A stretch of DNA of 64,000 nucleotides from Streptomyces decoyicus (GTDB taxonomy: Bacteria > Actinomycetota > Actinomycetes > Streptomycetales > Streptomycetaceae), in NCBI RefSeq assembly GCF_019880305.1, contig NZ_CP082301.1, positions 5,890,001-5,954,000 of the forward strand, in the 5' to 3' direction. Of this stretch, positions 32,717-41,556 are shown one piece after another. Below the pieces are notes generated by a model. That model was not told the DNA's origin, did no database searches, and worked only from the letters and a program-made list of their open reading frames with translations. The position numbers and the translations under genes are program-made. Positions within the stretch are counted from its first letter, which is position 1. Each line of letters opens with the position of its first letter.

Positions 32717-35158
32717 GTGCCGCCTGTCTCCGCCACGTCCGTCTGGTCACGCCGAGGATTCCTCGCCACCGCCACCGCAAGTGCGCTCGGCCTCGCCGCC
32801 CGCCCCGCCCGCGCCACCCCCCAGCCGGCCGCCGCTTCGGCGGACGAGTTCACCACCCTCCGCGGCCGCTGGTGCGAGCTCACCCTCGGCAGCGGCTTCG
32901 ACCCCGCCGCCCCGCCGTACGCCGCCGCCCTCCAGGAGACCGGCGCCCTCGCGAGCACCTTCCAGGCGGGCATGCGCCCGGCCGCCGGCTCCCTCTGGCC
33001 GGACTGCCGCTACGACCCGCCGTCGGGCATCACCCAGAGCTACAGCCGGCTCGCCACCATGGCCCAGGCCTACGTCCAGCCCGGCACCGGCCGCACCGGC
33101 GACCCCGGCCTCGCCGCCGACCTCGTCACGGGGCTCGGCCACCTCGACGACACCGTCTACAACACCGCCACCACCCGCTACGGCAACTGGTGGGAGTGGC
33201 AGATCGGCAGCCCCAGACTCCTCCTCGACACCCTCGCCCTCCTCGACGAGCACCTGCCCGACGGCGGCACCGGTGACGAGCTGCGCGCCCGCTGCCTGGC
33301 CGCCGTCGACCACTTCGTCCCCGACACCATGCTCGGCGACTACACCGGGACCAGCACCGGAGCCAACCGCGTCGACCTGTGCCGGGTGGTGGCACTGCGC
33401 GGCATCCTCGGCCGCGCCCCCGCCAAGATCGCGCTGGCCCGTGACGCCCTCTCACCGGTCTTCCCCTACGTCACCAAGGGCGACGGCCTCTACGCCGACG
33501 GCTCCTTCGTCCAGCACACCTGGGTCGCCTACTCCGGCACCTACGGCTATGTCCTGCTGGACGGCCTGGGCCGGCTGTTCACGCTGCTCGGCGGCTCGTC
33601 CTGGCAGGTCACCGATCCGGCACGGCAGATCGTCCTCGACAGCGTCGAACGGGCCTACGCCCCGCTGCTCCACAACGGCCTGATGATGGACCTCGTCAAC
33701 GGCCGCGCCATCAGCCGCGGCTATCTGCGCAGCGACGAGCGGCACGTCCTGCGCAGCGACCACTACCACGGCCATGCGCTGATCGCCGCCATCGCGCTCC
33801 TCGCCCAGGGCGCGAGCGACGCCGAGCGGGACCGCTGGCACGCCATGGTCAAGGGCTGGATCGCCCGCGACCGTGTACTGCCGGTCCTCACCGACCGGCA
33901 GTACACGGTCGCCGACCTCGCCCGCCTCCAGGGGATCGCCGACGGCCCCACGCCCGCCGCCCCCGAGCCCGTCCGCCACCGGCTGTTCCCGGCCATGGAC
34001 CGCGCCGTGCACCGCCGCCCCGGCTGGGCCGCCGGCCTGGCCATGGCCTCCGACCGCATCACGTACTACGAGAACGGCAACGGCGAGAACCCGCACGGCT
34101 GGCACACCGGCGCCGGGATGCTCTATTGGTGGGGCGCCGACTTCGGGGGCGACCAGTACACCGACGCCTTCTGGCCCACCGTCGACCCCTACCGGCTCCC
34201 CGGCACGACCGTGTCCACCAAGCGGCTGGCCGACAACGAAGGCGGCGGCTGGGGCGAGCCGAAGCCCGCCGCGCGCTGGGTCGGCGGCACCACCGACGGC
34301 GAATTCGCCGCGATCGGCCAGGACCTCCGCGGCCTCGCCTCGACCCTCACCGCCAAGAAATCCTGGTTCGCCCTCGCGGACTGCCTCGTCTGCCTGGGCG
34401 CCGGTATCACCTCCCGCGACGGGGTGCCCGCCGAGACGGTCGTCGACAACCGCCGCCTGGGCGGGTCCGGTACCGCGGAGTTCACCGTCGACGGCGTACG
34501 GCAGCCCGGCACACCCGGCACGACCACCTCCTTCCCCCGCGCCCACTGGGCCCACCTCGCCGGACACGGCGGCTACGTCTTCCCCGGCGGCGCCCCCCTG
34601 AAGGCGCTGCGCGAGGACCGCACCGGCTCCTGGCGCGACATCAACACCACCTCCTCCCCCCAGCCCTTCACCCGCCGCTACCTCACGCTCTGGCACGACC
34701 ACGGCACCGACCCGGCCGACGCCGGCTACGCCTACCTCCTCATGCCGGGCGCCACCGCCCGTACCCTCGCCACCCGCGCCGCCGACCGGCGCTGGCTGAC
34801 CGTGCTCGCCAACGACGCAGGGCGGCAGGCGATCGCCGTCGACCCGCTCGGCGTAACGGCCGCCAACTTCTGGCGGGCCGGCAGCGCGGGCCCGCTCACC
34901 AGCAGCGGCCCGGCGAGCGTGCTGGTCCGTGAGCGGCGCGGGCGGCGGCCGGACGGGCGCGGCCGGACGGCGCGGCTGTGCGTCGCCGCCCCGGAACGCA
35001 CCGGCGATACGCTGGAGATCTCCTGGTCACGGCCGGTACGCGCGGTGCTCGCCCAGGACCCGGCGATCGAGGTGCTGGCCACCGGGCGCGCCCTGCGGCT
35101 GCGCGTCACCCCCGGCACCGGCTGCGCCACCCATACCTGCACGGTGCGGCTGGGCTGA
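32717..35158 (+). CDS. Tat-exported polysaccharide lyase family 8 (hyaluronate/chondroitin/xanthan lyase type)
   Basis: An 813-residue secreted lyase that cleaves acidic polysaccharides by beta-elimination. The twin-arginine signal is WSRRGFLATATASALGLAARPARA at residues about 10-33. The alpha-toroid domain carries the active-site Asn in TGANRVDLC, His and Tyr in DGSFVQHTWVAYSGTYG and the Arg in GRAISRG; the central antiparallel beta domain has ENPHGWHTGAGMLYWWGADF and DPYRLPGTTVS. The GTG at 32717 is set by GGAGAGGA. Hyaluronan, chondroitin and xanthan are possible substrates and cannot be separated by eye. It is a lone gene. Confidence 0.9.
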   Translation: MPPVSATSVWSRRGFLATATASALGLAARPARATPQPAAASADEFTTLRGRWCELTLGSGFDPAAPPYAAALQETGALASTFQAGMRPAAGSLWPDCRYDPPSGITQSYSRLATMAQAYVQPGTGRTGDPGLAADLVTGLGHLDDTVYNTATTRYGNWWEWQIGSPRLLLDTLALLDEHLPDGGTGDELRARCLAAVDHFVPDTMLGDYTGTSTGANRVDLCRVVALRGILGRAPAKIALARDALSPVFPYVTKGDGLYADGSFVQHTWVAYSGTYGYVLLDGLGRLFTLLGGSSWQVTDPARQIVLDSVERAYAPLLHNGLMMDLVNGRAISRGYLRSDERHVLRSDHYHGHALIAAIALLAQGASDAERDRWHAMVKGWIARDRVLPVLTDRQYTVADLARLQGIADGPTPAAPEPVRHRLFPAMDRAVHRRPGWAAGLAMASDRITYYENGNGENPHGWHTGAGMLYWWGADFGGDQYTDAFWPTVDPYRLPGTTVSTKRLADNEGGGWGEPKPAARWVGGTTDGEFAAIGQDLRGLASTLTAKKSWFALADCLVCLGAGITSRDGVPAETVVDNRRLGGSGTAEFTVDGVRQPGTPGTTTSFPRAHWAHLAGHGGYVFPGGAPLKALREDRTGSWRDINTTSSPQPFTRRYLTLWHDHGTDPADAGYAYLLMPGATARTLATRAADRRWLTVLANDAGRQAIAVDPLGVTAANFWRAGSAGPLTSSGPASVLVRERRGRRPDGRGRTARLCVAAPERTGDTLEISWSRPVRAVLAQDPAIEVLATGRALRLRVTPGTGCATHTCTVRLG

Positions 35159-35372
35159 CCGGGGCCCGCCGTCCGATCAGCCGGTCGCGACAACATCACT
35201 CCGCCGTTGTTTGTCGACCTCATACAGACGTGGGGCGGCACCGCCACCCGAACGGGCGCCGGGACGCGGGGCCCGTACAGCACGGTTCTGTACTGCCTGC
35301 CCACCAAATCGCATGCGACGTTGTACGAAACCGACATCGGTGTGCGGCGCCTCCCCCACGTACCGTCGATAC

Positions 35373-36956
35373 ATGACCACTGTCGAAGATGTGCCCGCCG
35401 GCGCCAACGACGCCCGCGGGCGCGTCGCCGAACTGCACGCCATCCGTGAGCAGGTCCGGCGAGGCCCCAGCGAGCGTGCCACCGAAGCGCAGCGTGCCAA
35501 GGGCAAGCTGACGGCCCGCGAGCGGATCGAGCTGCTGCTGGACGAGGGTTCGTTCAACGAGGTCGAGCCGCTGCGGCGGCACCGGGCGACGGGCTTCGGC
35601 CTGGAGGCGAAGAAGCCCTACACGGACGGTGTGATCACCGGCTGGGGCACCGTGCACGGCCGGACCGTGTTCACCTACGCGCACGACTTCCGGATCTTCG
35701 GCGGCGCGCTGGGCGAGGCCCACGCCACCAAGATCCACAAGATCATGGACATGGCCATCCAGGCCGGTGCCCCGCTGGTGTCGCTGAACGACGGTGCCGG
35801 TGCCCGTATCCAGGAGGGCGTCTCCGCGCTCGCCGGCTACGGCGGCATCTTCCAGCGCAACACCAAGGCCTCGGGTGTCATCCCGCAGATCTCCGTCATG
35901 CTCGGCCCCTGCGCCGGCGGCGCCGCCTACTCCCCGGCCCTGACGGACTTCGTCTTCATGGTCCGCGAGACCTCGCAGATGTTCATCACCGGCCCCGACG
36001 TGGTGCGTGCGGTGACCGGCGAGGAGATCACCCAGAACGGCCTGGGCGGCGCCGATGTGCACGCCGAGACCTCGGGCGTGGCCCACTTCGCGTACGACGA
36101 CGAGGTCACCTGCCTCGAAGAGGTCCGCTACCTCCTCTCCCTGCTGCCGGCGAACAACCGGGAGAACCCGCCGTCGGTGCCCTGCGAGGACCCCGCCGAC
36201 CGCTCCGGTGACGCCCTGCTGGACCTGGTCCCGGCCGACGGCAACCGCCCCTACGACATGCGCAAGGTCATCGAGGAGATCGTCGACGACGGCGAGTTCC
36301 TGGAGGTCCACGAGCGCTGGGCGACCAACATCATCTGCGCGCTGTCCCGGCTCGACGGGCGGGTCGTGGGCATCATCGCCAACCAGCCGCAGTCGCTGGC
36401 CGGTGTGCTGGACATCGAGGCGTCCGAGAAGTCCGCCCGCTTCGTCCAGATGTGCGACGCCTTCAACATCCCGATCGTCACCCTGCTCGACGTCCCCGGC
36501 TTCCTGCCGGGCGTCTCCCAGGAGCACGGCGGCATCATCCGGCACGGCGCCAAGCTGCTCTACGCCTACTGCAACGCCACCGTCCCGCGGATCTCGCTCG
36601 TGCTGCGCAAGGCGTACGGCGGCGCCTACATCGTCATGGACTCGCAGTCCATCGGTGCCGACCTGACCTACGCCTGGCCCACCAACGAGATCGCGGTGAT
36701 GGGCGCCGAGGGCGCCGCCAACGTCATCTTCCGCAAGCAGATCGCCGAGGCGGACGACTCCGAGGCCATGCGGGTGCGCATGGTCAAGGAGTACAAGTCC
36801 GAGCTGATGCACCCCTATTACGCGGCCGAGCGCGGCCTGGTCGACGACGTCATCGACCCGGCCGAAACCCGCCACACGCTCATCCGTGCCCTGGAGATGC
36901 TGCGCACCAAGCACGCGGACCTGCCCGCCCGTAAGCACGGCAACCCGCCCCAGTAG
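35373..36956 (+). CDS. accB: Acyl-CoA carboxylase beta subunit (carboxyltransferase)
   Basis: Transfers carboxyl from carboxybiotin to acetyl-/propionyl-CoA, making malonyl-/methylmalonyl-CoA for fatty acids and polyketides. The 527 residues match Streptomyces AccB/PccB. Both crotonase-like halves are visible, with oxyanion-hole glycines in MLGPCAGGAAYSPALTDF and LRKAYGGAYIVM, and the substrate-specificity residue (Asp in PccB, Asp/Ile in others) lies in the LDVPGFLPG region. The ATG at 35373 is preferred. It precedes the epsilon subunit gene accE by 55 bases, an arrangement typical of the AccB-AccE complex; the biotinylated alpha subunit is encoded elsewhere. Confidence 0.93.
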   Translation: MTTVEDVPAGANDARGRVAELHAIREQVRRGPSERATEAQRAKGKLTARERIELLLDEGSFNEVEPLRRHRATGFGLEAKKPYTDGVITGWGTVHGRTVFTYAHDFRIFGGALGEAHATKIHKIMDMAIQAGAPLVSLNDGAGARIQEGVSALAGYGGIFQRNTKASGVIPQISVMLGPCAGGAAYSPALTDFVFMVRETSQMFITGPDVVRAVTGEEITQNGLGGADVHAETSGVAHFAYDDEVTCLEEVRYLLSLLPANNRENPPSVPCEDPADRSGDALLDLVPADGNRPYDMRKVIEEIVDDGEFLEVHERWATNIICALSRLDGRVVGIIANQPQSLAGVLDIEASEKSARFVQMCDAFNIPIVTLLDVPGFLPGVSQEHGGIIRHGAKLLYAYCNATVPRISLVLRKAYGGAYIVMDSQSIGADLTYAWPTNEIAVMGAEGAANVIFRKQIAEADDSEAMRVRMVKEYKSELMHPYYAAERGLVDDVIDPAETRHTLIRALEMLRTKHADLPARKHGNPPQ

Positions 36957-37011
36957 CCACGCCCCGCACCCGCACCCGGCACGACGCCACCGCGACGACG
37001 GAGAACACACC

Positions 37012-37218
37012 GTGAATCCTGCCCACCGAACCGACCCGATCCGCGTGGAGAAGGGCCAGGCCAGCGAGGAAGAGCTCGCCGCCCTGACCGCCGTGCTGCT
37101 GGCCCGCGCCGCCCACCAGTCGGCCGCCGCCCCGGCCCGCCCGCACGCCACGGCCGCCCGCTGGCGCCGCCTCGAGCGTCAGAACGGCTTCCACGGAGCG
37201 ACCAGCTGGCAGCGCTGA
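37012..37218 (+). CDS. accE: Acyl-CoA carboxylase epsilon subunit
   Basis: A 68-residue small subunit that stimulates actinobacterial acyl-CoA carboxylases by joining alpha and beta subunits. The N-terminal IRVEKGQASEEELAALTAVLLAR helix and the C-terminal W(R)RLERQ...GATSW(Q)R segment are family hallmarks. The GTG at 37012 is chosen because it gives the usual length and follows GGAGAACACAC; longer in-frame starts would overlap accB. A perfect terminator follows. Confidence 0.88.
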   Translation: MNPAHRTDPIRVEKGQASEEELAALTAVLLARAAHQSAAAPARPHATAARWRRLERQNGFHGATSWQR

Positions 37219-37230
37219 ACGCTTTACCGC

Positions 37231-37270
37231 ACGGCGAGGGGCCCGCAGATGCGGGCCCCTCGCCGTTTTG
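37231..37270 (+). terminator. Terminator after accE
   Basis: A perfect 16-bp stem, ACGGCGAGGGGCCCGC against GCGGGCCCCTCGCCGT, with an AGAT loop and a TTTT tail. The rest of the 37219-37570 gap shows no gene. Confidence 0.92.
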
Positions 37271-37570
37271 TGGTGGCGGGCCGGTTCGAGCACAGCGACC
37301 GCGGCCCGGGTGCCCGGCCCCGGCCGTCGGACGGCAGCCGCGTAAGGGATATACCGCCCAACAGCCGCACAATCAACGGGATATGAGGCCTCATCGCTTT
37401 TCGGACGCGGTGTTCCGGTTTGGCATGTGGCGTCCGGATCAAGGCGTAGGTTCGCCCCAACCCTGGGGAGCAGAGCTGTTCAAGCCGCCACCGCCGTGCT
37501 GGCATGCGCTCGTCATCCCACTCCTGGTGTTCCCGCATCGCGGGCCCTAGGACGACCGGAAGGAAAGCCC

Positions 37571-38227
37571 ATGCTCAGCACACTCAGTGCTGGTGCCGCA
37601 GTGGCATCGTTGCTCCTCGCCGGATCGGCATCCCCCACCACCACCGCACGGTTCGGCGACGACCCGCCGACCGGAAAGATCACCATAACCGTCGCCACGG
37701 TCAACGGATCGGGCTGCAGACCCGGCAGCGCCGCCGTGGCCATCGCCCCCGACAACACCGCCTTCACCGTCACGTACAGCGAGTACCTCGCCCAGGCGGG
37801 CGCCGGCAGCAAGCCGACCGACTCCCGCAAGAACTGCCAGATCGCGCTGAACGTACATGTCCCGCAGGGCTTCACCTACGCGGTCGCCCGGGCCGACTAC
37901 CGGGGCTACGCGTCCCTGGCCCCGGGCGCCCGGGGGCTGGAGCAGGCGGGCTACTACTTCCAGGGCCAGCAGCAGACGGCCCGTAAGAGCCACACCTTCA
38001 CCGGCCCCTACGACTCCAACTGGCAGACCTCGGACGAGACCGACGTCGACGCGCTCGTGTACGCACCCTGCGGCGAGGAGCGCTACTTCAACATCAACAC
38101 CGAGATGAGGGTGGACGCCAAGTCGGCGGATCCCAAGGCCACCAGCTACATGGCCATGGACTCCACCGACGGCAGCATCAACACCCTGTACCACTTCGCA
38201 TGGAAGCAGTGCCCCGCGCGCAAGTGA
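37571..38227 (+). CDS. Secreted DUF4360-family protein
   Basis: A 218-residue protein of unknown function with an N-terminal signal peptide (about residues 1-22, hydrophobic, ending AGSASP). The body fits DUF4360: ITVATVNGSGCRPGSAAVAIAPDNTAFTVTYSEY, KNCQIALNVHVPQGFTYAVARADYRGYASL, and a C-terminal cysteine-containing HFAWKQC. Three or four cysteines may form disulfides. It is monocistronic and bounded by strong terminators on both sides. Confidence 0.85.
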   Translation: MLSTLSAGAAVASLLLAGSASPTTTARFGDDPPTGKITITVATVNGSGCRPGSAAVAIAPDNTAFTVTYSEYLAQAGAGSKPTDSRKNCQIALNVHVPQGFTYAVARADYRGYASLAPGARGLEQAGYYFQGQQQTARKSHTFTGPYDSNWQTSDETDVDALVYAPCGEERYFNINTEMRVDAKSADPKATSYMAMDSTDGSINTLYHFAWKQCPARK

Positions 38228-38242
38228 GGCCCGGCTGATGAA

Positions 38243-38274
38243 GGGGGCCCGTACGCACCGGCGTACGGGCCCCC
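38243..38274. terminator. Bidirectional terminator
   Basis: A perfect 14-bp stem, GGGGGCCCGTACGC against GCGTACGGGCCCCC, with an ACCG loop, between the DUF4360 gene and the convergent permease remnant. Confidence 0.88.
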
Positions 38275-38276
38275 GG

Positions 38277-38937
38277 TCAGGCGCGCAGGGCCGTCCGCCC
38301 GACCGGCGGCGCGGCCGGGGGAGCGGGCGTCGCCGGCTCGTCCGACAGCGTGAGGCAGAGGGTCAGCAGCGCGGACACGACATACGGCCCGGCGAAGATC
38401 AGCACCACGCCGGCCGGTCCCAGCGGGCCGAGGAAGAGGCTGACGAGGGCCGGGCCGACGAAGGCGGCACCGCCCGCACCGAGGTTGAGGAGCGCCATTG
38501 CGCCGCCCTCGTTCTCGGGGGCCAGGGCGGGCACCAGGGCGGAGATCGGGACGAACCCGGCCAGTGCGATGCCGTAGAGCATGCCGACCACGATCGCGAC
38601 CCAGTAGTGGCCGCCGACGGCCCTGGGCACGAAGTACAGGGCCAGGGTCGTCACCGCGCAGCCCAGGCCGCCGAAGGTGGCGATCGTGCGGCGCCAGCCG
38701 ATCGTGTCGCCGATGACGCCGAACAGCAGATTGCACAGGACATTGGTGCCGTAGACGACGGCGAGCAGGGTCACCAGGGGTTGGTGACCCCGGCGACCAG
38801 TGAGCCGAGGGGCGGCAGCCCGCCGGTGAAGGCGACGTAGAACCAGCCGACGGCGGTGCCCATCCGGGCCGTGGGCGCGGTCGCGGTGATCCAGACGAGG
38901 AAGCCGAACGCGAAGAGCGGATAGCCGACATGGCCGG
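38277..38937 (-). pseudogene. Remnant of an RbtT/DalT/CsbX-type polyol permease
   Basis: The C-terminal MFS part is intact in one frame (VVYGTNVLCNLLFGVIGDTIGWRR through LAGFVPISALVPALAPENEGGAM to the stop). Just upstream another frame gives GHVGYPLFAFGFLVWITATAPTARMGTAVGWFYVAFTGGLP, then stops at a TGA near 38770. In intact homologues these segments are separated by roughly a hundred residues, so an internal deletion plus a frameshift is present, and everything before GYPLF is gone. The gene cannot make a transporter. Its lost 5' end abuts the lost 5' end of the kinase remnant. Confidence 0.8.
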
Positions 38938-38945
38938 GGTCTCCC

Positions 38946-39789
38946 GAGGAGCTCGGAGAGCTCTACGACGCCCCCTGCGACACCCCGGCCTTCCGCAGCC
39001 TGCCGGGCACCCACGCCCCCGAGGACACACGGGCCGAGGTGCCCGGCCCCGTACGGGACGAGGCGTCCGGTCCCGTAAGGGGTGTCCGCGCCCCCGGTGA
39101 AGACCTGCCCGCGACGAAGGCGCTGCAAGCGGCCCTGGAGTTGGTCGCCGCCGGCGACGAGGAACTGGGCCGGCTGACGCGGTGGCCGGTGACGGCGACC
39201 ACGGCACCGGCATCGTCCGAGGGCTGCGTGCCGCCGTCGCCGCCGCCCGCGCCGCCGAGCCGGGGCCGGCGGGCGACCCGCACTCGGCCGGCACCGCACT
39301 GCTCACCGCCGGCCTCGCCCTGGCCGACGCCTCGGGCGGCGCGTCCGGGGCCCTGTACGGCGCTCTGCTGGCCGAAACGGGCGCCGTACTGACCAAGGGC
39401 CCCGGCGGGCCGCGGCCAAGGGCCCCGGCGGGCCGCGGCCAAGGGCCCCGGCGGGCCGCGGCGGTTCCCCGAGCGCGCTGTTCGCCGATGCCGCGGACGC
39501 CGCCCAGGGGGCCGTCGGCGAACTCGGCGGCGCCGCGGTGGGGGAGAAGGCGATGCTGGACGCCCTGGACCCCTTCCGCCGCGCACTGCGCGCCCGCGCG
39601 GGGGAGGCGCTGCCCCCGGCGTGGCAGGCGGCCGCCGAGGCCGCCACCCGGGCCGCCGCCGACACCGCACAGCTCGTCCCGGCCCGCGGCCGCGCCGCCC
39701 GGATGGGCACGCTCGGCCACGGCCCCCCGGACGCCGGGGCGGTCTCCCTCGCGCTGATCCTCACGGCCGTCGGCATCACCCTCCGCTGA
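38946..39789 (+). pseudogene. Remnant of a DhaK-DhaL dihydroxyacetone kinase
   Basis: The first frame encodes the end of a DhaK domain (EELGELYDAPCDTPAFRSL) and the start of DhaL (ALELVAAGDEELGRL). A one-base loss near 39176 moves the rest into another frame (AVAGDGDHGTGIVRGLRAAVAAARAA, the DhaL nucleotide-binding motif, then LLTAGLALADASGGASGALYGALL). A third frame, entered after the 23-bp triplication, holds SALFADAADAAQGAV to AARMGTLGHGPPDAGAVSLALILTAVGITLR and the stop. The DhaK N-terminal two-thirds are absent. With two frame breaks and a missing 5' end it is dead. Confidence 0.85.
39393..39461 (+). repeat. Three perfect 23-bp tandem repeats
   Basis: The unit begins CCAAGGGCCCCGGCGGGCCG and ends CGG; the three copies at 39393-39415, 39416-39438 and 39439-39461 are identical. 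Because 23 is not a multiple of three, each copy shifts the frame. Removing exactly one copy restores the frame between the upstream and downstream DhaL parts. Confidence 0.9.
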
Positions 39790-39810
39790 GCCCCACCGGC
39801 GGCCGGACAC

Positions 39811-39852
39811 GACGAAGGCCCCCGCACCTGACCGGTGTGGGGGCCTTTCGTC
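39811..39852. terminator. Bidirectional terminator before the first conservon
   Basis: GACGAAGGCCCCC pairs with GGGGGCCTTTCGTC with one bulged base; GCAC/GTGT extend it. It sits between the kinase remnant (plus) and cvnD (minus). Confidence 0.75.
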
Positions 39853-39898
39853 ATACGCGGCGCGCGGGCACGGGGAGCCCGGCCGCGGTCCGGCACCG

Positions 39899-40477
39899 TC
39901 AGCGCAGCCGCGCCATCAGCGCGTGCTCCACGAGCGTGATGAGCGCGCTCTTGGCCTCGCTGCGGTGACGGGCGTCCGTCACGATGATCGGCGCGTCCGG
40001 GCCGATCTGAAGCGCCTCACGCACCTCGTCCGGCGTGTAGGGCTGGTGTCCGTCGAAGCCGTTGAGGGCGATGACGAACGGCAGGCCGCTGTTCTCGAAG
40101 TAGTCGACCGCGGGGAAGCAGTCGGCGAGACGGCGGGTGTCGACCAGCACCACCGCGCCGATGGCGCCACGGACCAGGTCGTCCCACATGAACCAGAAAC
40201 GGTCCTGGCCCGGCGTACCGAAGAGGTACAGGATCAGGTCCTGGTCCAGCGTGATCCGGCCGAAGTCCATCGCCACGGTCGTGGTCGTCTTGTCCGGCGC
40301 GTGCGTGAGGTCGTCGATCCCCGCCGAGGCGGAAGTCATCACGGCTTCGGTACGCAGCGGATTGATCTCTGAGACGGCCCCGACGAACGTGGTCTTGCCC
40401 ACGCCGAAGCCGCCCGCCACCACGATTTTCGCGGAGGTGGTGGAGCGGGCTGCACCGCTAGAGCTTGCGAAGTCCAC
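39899..40477 (-). CDS. cvnD: Conservon GTP-binding protein CvnD (first set)
   Basis: A 192-residue small GTPase-like protein, the output element of the Cvn membrane-associated complex. It has the P-loop GGFGVGKTTFVGAV (residues about 22-35), DFGRI, FGTPGQDRFWFMWDDLVRGAIGAVVLVD and the ALNGFD guanine-specificity-like motif. The start overlaps the end of cvnC by 20 bases, so translation is coupled. About 209 bp of its middle are identical to the second conservon's cvnD. Confidence 0.95.
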   Translation of the reverse strand: MDFASSSGAARSTTSAKIVVAGGFGVGKTTFVGAVSEINPLRTEAVMTSASAGIDDLTHAPDKTTTTVAMDFGRITLDQDLILYLFGTPGQDRFWFMWDDLVRGAIGAVVLVDTRRLADCFPAVDYFENSGLPFVIALNGFDGHQPYTPDEVREALQIGPDAPIIVTDARHRSEAKSALITLVEHALMARLR

Positions 40478-41048
40478 TGAGCACCCTTTCGAGCAGTGTC
40501 ACATCTGGCTGTCCGCCGGCGGTCTCGTCCCCGCCGGGCTGATGGATGGCGACGAGTCCGGCCTCCGCCAGGTCGGCGACGAGGATCCGGGCGACGCCGA
40601 GGGGGATGGAGAGAAGCGCGGAGATCTCGGCAACTGACTTGATCTCGCGGCAGAGGTGGCAGATGCGCTGGTGCTCCGGCAGCTGGCCCTGCATCTTCGC
40701 GGGGTCGGCGGTCGTGCTGACCAGCGCCTCGATGGCGAGCTGGTAGCGCGGCCTGGTCCGGCCTCCGGTCATGGCGTACGGGCGCACGAGCGGGTTGTTC
40801 GCACCCGCGGGAGCGGGCTCGGGCGCGCGCCGCTGCGGCTGTACCGGCTGGATGCGCGGTGCCTGCGGCTGGTCGTACACCGACGGCTCGTACGGCTGGG
40901 AGTCGTACGGCCGGGGCTGCTGCTGCGGGGGCCGCTGCGGCCGGCGGCTCGGCGCAGACGGGAAGTTGAAGCGGTTGCTATGGGTCTCGCCCACAGGCCC
41001 GGACTCCTGTCCGGAACCATACGGGTATCCGCTCGGGGGCGTTGCCAC
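40458..41048 (-). CDS. cvnC: Conservon DUF742 protein CvnC (first set)
   Basis: A 196-residue protein with a Pro/Gln-rich disordered N-terminal half and a C-terminal DUF742 winged-helix-like domain (LVRPYAMTGGRTRPRYQLAIEALVSTT, CHLCREIKSVAEISALLSIPLGVARILVADLAEAGLVAIH, TLLERVLSGLRKL). The GTG at 41048 is preferred because a GGAGGAGG ribosome binding site precedes it closely; a start at 41090 is possible. CvnC interacts with CvnD in known systems. Confidence 0.92.
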   Translation of the reverse strand: MATPPSGYPYGSGQESGPVGETHSNRFNFPSAPSRRPQRPPQQQPRPYDSQPYEPSVYDQPQAPRIQPVQPQRRAPEPAPAGANNPLVRPYAMTGGRTRPRYQLAIEALVSTTADPAKMQGQLPEHQRICHLCREIKSVAEISALLSIPLGVARILVADLAEAGLVAIHQPGGDETAGGQPDVTLLERVLSGLRKL

Positions 41049-41132
41049 GTCTCCTCCTCCAACTTGCCTGTCTGACGCCGGTCGCGCCACCGAACCATAA
41101 GGCGCGGTGGCGGGAAACGCACTGCCTGTTTG

Positions 41133-41546
41133 TTAGTTGAGAAGGCTGCCCTGCAGTTCGGCGCGCAGATCCGGCGTCAGCACCGTGCCCGCGCGGTCGA
41201 CCAGCAGGGCCATCTCGTAACCGACCAGGCCGATGTCGCACTCGGGGTGTGCGAGCACGGCCAGCGACGATCCGTCCGAAACGGACATGATGAAGAGGAA
41301 ACCGCGCTCCATCTCCACCACGGTCTGGTTGACGCTCCCGCCCTCGAAGATGCGGGAAGCGCCGGAGGTCAGCGAGGTGAGGCCGGAGGCCACCGCCGCC
41401 AACTGATCGGCTCTGTCACGAGGGAAACCCTCGGACATGGCGAGGAGCAGCCCGTCCGCGGAGACCACGACCGTGTGGGACACCCCAGGGGTGTTGTCCA
41501 CGAAGTTGGTGATCAACCAGTTCAGATTCTGCGCCGCCTGGCTCAT
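41133..41546 (-). CDS. cvnB: Conservon roadblock/LC7 protein CvnB (first set)
   Basis: A 137-residue roadblock/LC7 domain protein, likely acting on CvnD as in bacterial MglB-like pairs. It starts MSQAAQNLNWLITNFVDNTPGVSHTVVVSADGLLLAMSEG, the conserved CvnB N-terminus. The ATG at 41546 is 11 bases past the cvnA stop. A GGG-rich region before the ATG (rc of CTCACA...) is weak, so coupling to cvnA translation is likely. Confidence 0.95.
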   Translation of the reverse strand: MSQAAQNLNWLITNFVDNTPGVSHTVVVSADGLLLAMSEGFPRDRADQLAAVASGLTSLTSGASRIFEGGSVNQTVVEMERGFLFIMSVSDGSSLAVLAHPECDIGLVGYEMALLVDRAGTVLTPDLRAELQGSLLN

Positions 41547-41556
41547 CGGGCTCACA

